Positions 6,800 to 6,941 of a DNA stretch of 6,941 bases are shown piece after piece. How positions within the stretch are numbered: the first letter of the stretch is position 1; every line of letters starts with the position of its first letter. Both the position numbers and the translations under genes were made by a program. The notes under the pieces are model-generated. The model ran no database searches. It was not told the origin of the DNA and saw only the letters and a list, made by a program, of their open reading frames with translations. The DNA comes from Pseudomonadales bacterium (GTDB taxonomy: Bacteria; Pseudomonadota; Gammaproteobacteria; Pseudomonadales; Moraxellaceae). The stretch lies in assembly GCA_013043915.1 (NCBI GenBank), contig JABEVH010000162.1:1-6941 (forward strand), given 5' to 3'.

Positions 6800-6807
6800 C
6801 CATGGGG
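6786..6807 (+). mobile_element. IS200/IS605-type left-end imperfect palindrome
   Basis: CCCC (6787-6790) pairs with GGGG (6804-6807). T6791 pairs with A6802, and GC (6793-6794) pairs with GC (6799-6800) around a TTTA loop. T6803 is left unpaired on the 3' arm, and C6792/C6801 form a mismatch. A short hairpin with GC-TTTA-GC at the tip and one extrahelical T is the form recognised by Y1 transposases such as IS608 TnpA. It lies about 75 bp before the tnpA start, as expected for a left end. The cleavage site should be slightly upstream, within about 6750-6785, but I cannot place it. Confidence 0.5.
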
Positions 6808-6827
6808 AGGAAAGCGGGAATTTGATG

Positions 6828-6855
6828 TTGACTTAGATTTCGCTTGCAATATACA
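6828..6855 (+). promoter_or_regulatory. Promoter of tnpA
   Basis: TTGACT (6828-6833) and TATACA (6850-6855) are separated by 16 bp, a good sigma70-type pair. The predicted start near 6862 would give a leader of under 20 nt before the tnpA ATG. The site lies inside the inferred element, downstream of the left-end palindrome, so it travels with the transposase. Confidence 0.55.
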
Positions 6856-6866
6856 GAACGCAGTAA

Positions 6867-6897
6867 TATAGTGTTTTGTATGAGCGATTACACTATA
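6867..6897 (+). promoter_or_regulatory. Hairpin enclosing the tnpA start codon
   Basis: TATAGTGT (6867-6874) and ACACTATA (6890-6897) form a perfect 8-bp inverted repeat with a 15-nt loop that contains the ATG at 6880-6882. An alternative pairing is GTAAT (6863-6867) with ATTAC (6888-6892). No clear Shine-Dalgarno sequence precedes the ATG. In mRNA this fold would restrict translation of the transposase, and structured leaders that repress tnpA are known for IS200. The repression here is inferred. Confidence 0.4.
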
Positions 6898-6941
6898 AAA
6901 TACAAGAACAACCTGAATGTGGTTTACTCCTGCAAGTACCA
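6880..6941 (+). CDS. tnpA: IS200/IS605-family transposase TnpA (Y1 HUH), N-terminal 20 codons, cut by window edge
   Basis: The frame from ATG 6880 encodes MSDYTIKYKNNLNVVYSCKY, and the next codon begins CA (His or Gln). The stretch 'N-VVYSCKYH' is the typical first beta strand of small single-strand transposases of the IS200/IS605 group, which continue HVVWCPKYRR. The HUH metal-binding motif and catalytic tyrosine would lie beyond the window, so activity cannot be judged. Such enzymes are about 130-150 residues and excise and insert single-stranded DNA by recognising hairpins at the element ends. The upstream palindrome, promoter and start-codon hairpin all fit a left end. An in-frame GTG at 6871 is possible as start but adds only three residues. 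Whether a tnpB follows is unknown. Confidence 0.75.
   Translation, partial: MSDYTIKYKNNLNVVYSCKY

Overview
The window looks like chromosomal DNA from a gammaproteobacterium outside the Enterobacterales. GyrA aligns residue for residue with E. coli GyrA numbering through its N-terminal active-site region. The gene order gyrA-serC-pheA-hisC-tyrA is that of the mixed-function 'supraoperon' known from pseudomonads and other non-enteric gammaproteobacteria. Base composition is moderate (about half GC by eye). Nothing seen fixes the genus.

Positions 1-6223 are one tightly packed leftward (minus-strand) operon. In transcription order it holds gyrA (6223-3629), serC (3611-2532), pheA (2524-1442), hisC (1424-327) and the first 110 codons of tyrA (330-1, running off the window). 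Gaps are 17, 7 and 17 nt, followed by a 4-nt ATGA overlap, with no terminator between genes. SerC feeds serine and pyridoxal-phosphate synthesis. PheA, the HisC-type aminotransferase and TyrA together cover chorismate to phenylalanine and tyrosine. Gyrase subunit A has no metabolic link to these enzymes. The two serC and pheA starts chosen here are internal to longer open frames and are set by homology and ribosome binding sites.

Positions 6224-6941 hold no intact gene. Next to gyrA is its leader and a candidate extended -10 promoter. Beyond that, all on the plus strand, lies a graveyard of mobile and accessory DNA. First comes a probable degenerate C-terminus of a TnpB-type (IS200/IS605) protein, followed by strongly structured GC-rich palindromes resembling a TnpB-element right end or omega-RNA scaffold. 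Next is the C-terminal third of a HigB-type toxin, overlapping by ATGA a short broken ORF in the place of its antitoxin. Last is the left end of a second IS200/IS605-type element: an imperfect palindrome with an unpaired T, a good sigma70-like promoter, and the first 20 codons of a TnpA (Y1 transposase) that runs off the right edge.

The operon calls are secure. The mobile-element calls rest on short motif matches and DNA structure read by eye and are graded accordingly. No intact undescribed system is evident; the most unusual part is the layered insertion zone directly upstream of gyrA.
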